Shown: positions 16,737 through 17,109 of the stretch, piece after piece | Numbering within the stretch: position 1 is the first letter of the stretch | How the letters are laid out: the number at the start of each line of letters is the position of its first letter | NCBI GenBank assembly: GCA_946480675.1 | Contig: CAMLKS010000011.1 | Location: forward strand, 1-17,109 | DNA length: 17,109 bases | Reading direction: 5' to 3' | Source of the DNA: an uncultured Bacteroidota bacterium | GTDB lineage: Bacteria > Bacteroidota > Bacteroidia > Chitinophagales > Chitinophagaceae | The notes under the pieces: generated by a model | The model's database searches: none | Told to the model about the DNA's origin: nothing | Seen by the model: the letters and a program-made list of their open reading frames with translations, nothing else | Translations under genes and position numbers: made by a program

Positions 16737-17109
16737 TTATGCGCTTGCTTCAGGTTGCAGTACCCATTTCTCTTTATTGAGGTGGGTAACGGAAACCTCG
16801 ATGTTGTATTTATTCCTGATGTAAGCTGCTAACGCTTCTGCAGCATATACAGAGCGGTGCTGGCCACCGGTGCAGCCAAAGGCCACACTCAGATTTTCGA
16901 AACCGCGCGATAGGTAGTCATCCACATTCAGTGATACCAGGCCATAAACCTGTGCTAAAAATTCCGGCATGCGGGTTTCACGCTCCAGGAATTGTTTTAC
17001 CACTTCGTCTTGCCCAGTAAAGTGTTTGTACGCCGCATAGCGACCGGGATTCAGCAGGCCGCGGCAATCAAACACATAGCCACCGCCATGTGTGCCGTTA
17101 TCTTTAGGT
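16737..17109 (-). CDS. RapZ C-terminal-domain protein (5' part beyond window)
   Basis: The 3' 124 codons of a minus-strand gene are visible; the frame stays open to the right edge, so the N-terminus is missing. The visible part is the RapZ C-terminal domain: PKDNGTHGGGYVFDCRGLLN (first 20 residues), TGQDEVVKQFLE and the hallmark FGCTGGQHRSVY. In Escherichia coli RapZ this domain binds small RNAs and guides RNase E; in Bacteroidota it also occurs alone or fused behind a kinase-like domain, which cannot be decided here. The stop codon (16737-16739) touches the T-run of the shared terminator. An internal GTG at 17075 is not the true start, because conserved residues continue upstream. Confidence 0.85.
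   Translation of the reverse strand, partial: PKDNGTHGGGYVFDCRGLLNPGRYAAYKHFTGQDEVVKQFLERETRMPEFLAQVYGLVSLNVDDYLSRGFENLSVAFGCTGGQHRSVYAAEALAAYIRNKYNIEVSVTHLNKEKWVLQPEASA

Overview
The window looks like a chromosomal segment of a Bacteroidota bacterium, most likely near Chitinophagaceae. The family-level placement is inference from gene content and codon style; no 16S gene is present. Supporting signs are a type IX secretion (T9SS) type A sorting domain, DUF4199 and GSCFA proteins, a BatA-type N-terminus, and several matches to the Bacteroidota -7 promoter element TAnnTTTG (298-305, 7676-7683, 10920-10927, and 13543-13550 on the minus strand). Ribosome-binding sites are mostly weak, as is usual in this phylum. 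The sequence is almost all single-copy genes, with no insertion sequence, tRNA, rRNA or CRISPR.

Layout. A fragment of a membrane protein gene runs off the left edge (1-254, minus). Diverging from it is a tight five-gene operon (310-5650, plus): a BatA/vWA membrane protein, a dihydroorotase homologue that has lost nearly all metal-binding residues, two DUF4199 membrane proteins, and a GT2 glycosyltransferase with two C-terminal membrane helices. It ends at a strong hairpin (5671-5697) shared with a convergent hybrid histidine kinase (5701-7479, minus). The kinase start codon lies just downstream of five TTTG units. gyrB (7785-9767) follows with its own promoter and terminator. Next is a Xre/MbcA-type antitoxin plus RES toxin pair (9872-10809), then a short T9SS sorting-domain protein without a signal peptide (10957-11400). 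yidC (11682-13523, minus) has a hairpin on its 3' side. Diverging from it is a bactofilin gene (13765-14187), followed by a 48-aa ORF (14286-14432) whose stop codon overlaps that of the convergent GSCFA gene. GSCFA and a DUF1801 gene form a minus-strand pair. clpP (15978-16685) diverges from the pair and ends at a perfect 12-bp hairpin shared with the convergent, partial RapZ C-terminal-domain gene (16737 to the right edge).

How the genes work together. Much of the window is envelope and housekeeping function: YidC inserts membrane proteins, bactofilin is a membrane-associated scaffold, GT2 probably glycosylates a lipid carrier, GyrB controls supercoiling and ClpP degrades proteins. The RES/Xre pair is the only clear accessory system.

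The most interesting point is the degenerate dihydroorotase inside an operon of membrane and glycosyltransferase genes. It keeps the family fold signatures but not the catalytic ones, which suggests a structural or regulatory role. Other points worth checking are the TTTG repeat before the kinase, the orphan T9SS tail and the operator-like repeat at the toxin-antitoxin start. I found no wholly new system that the sequence alone can prove.
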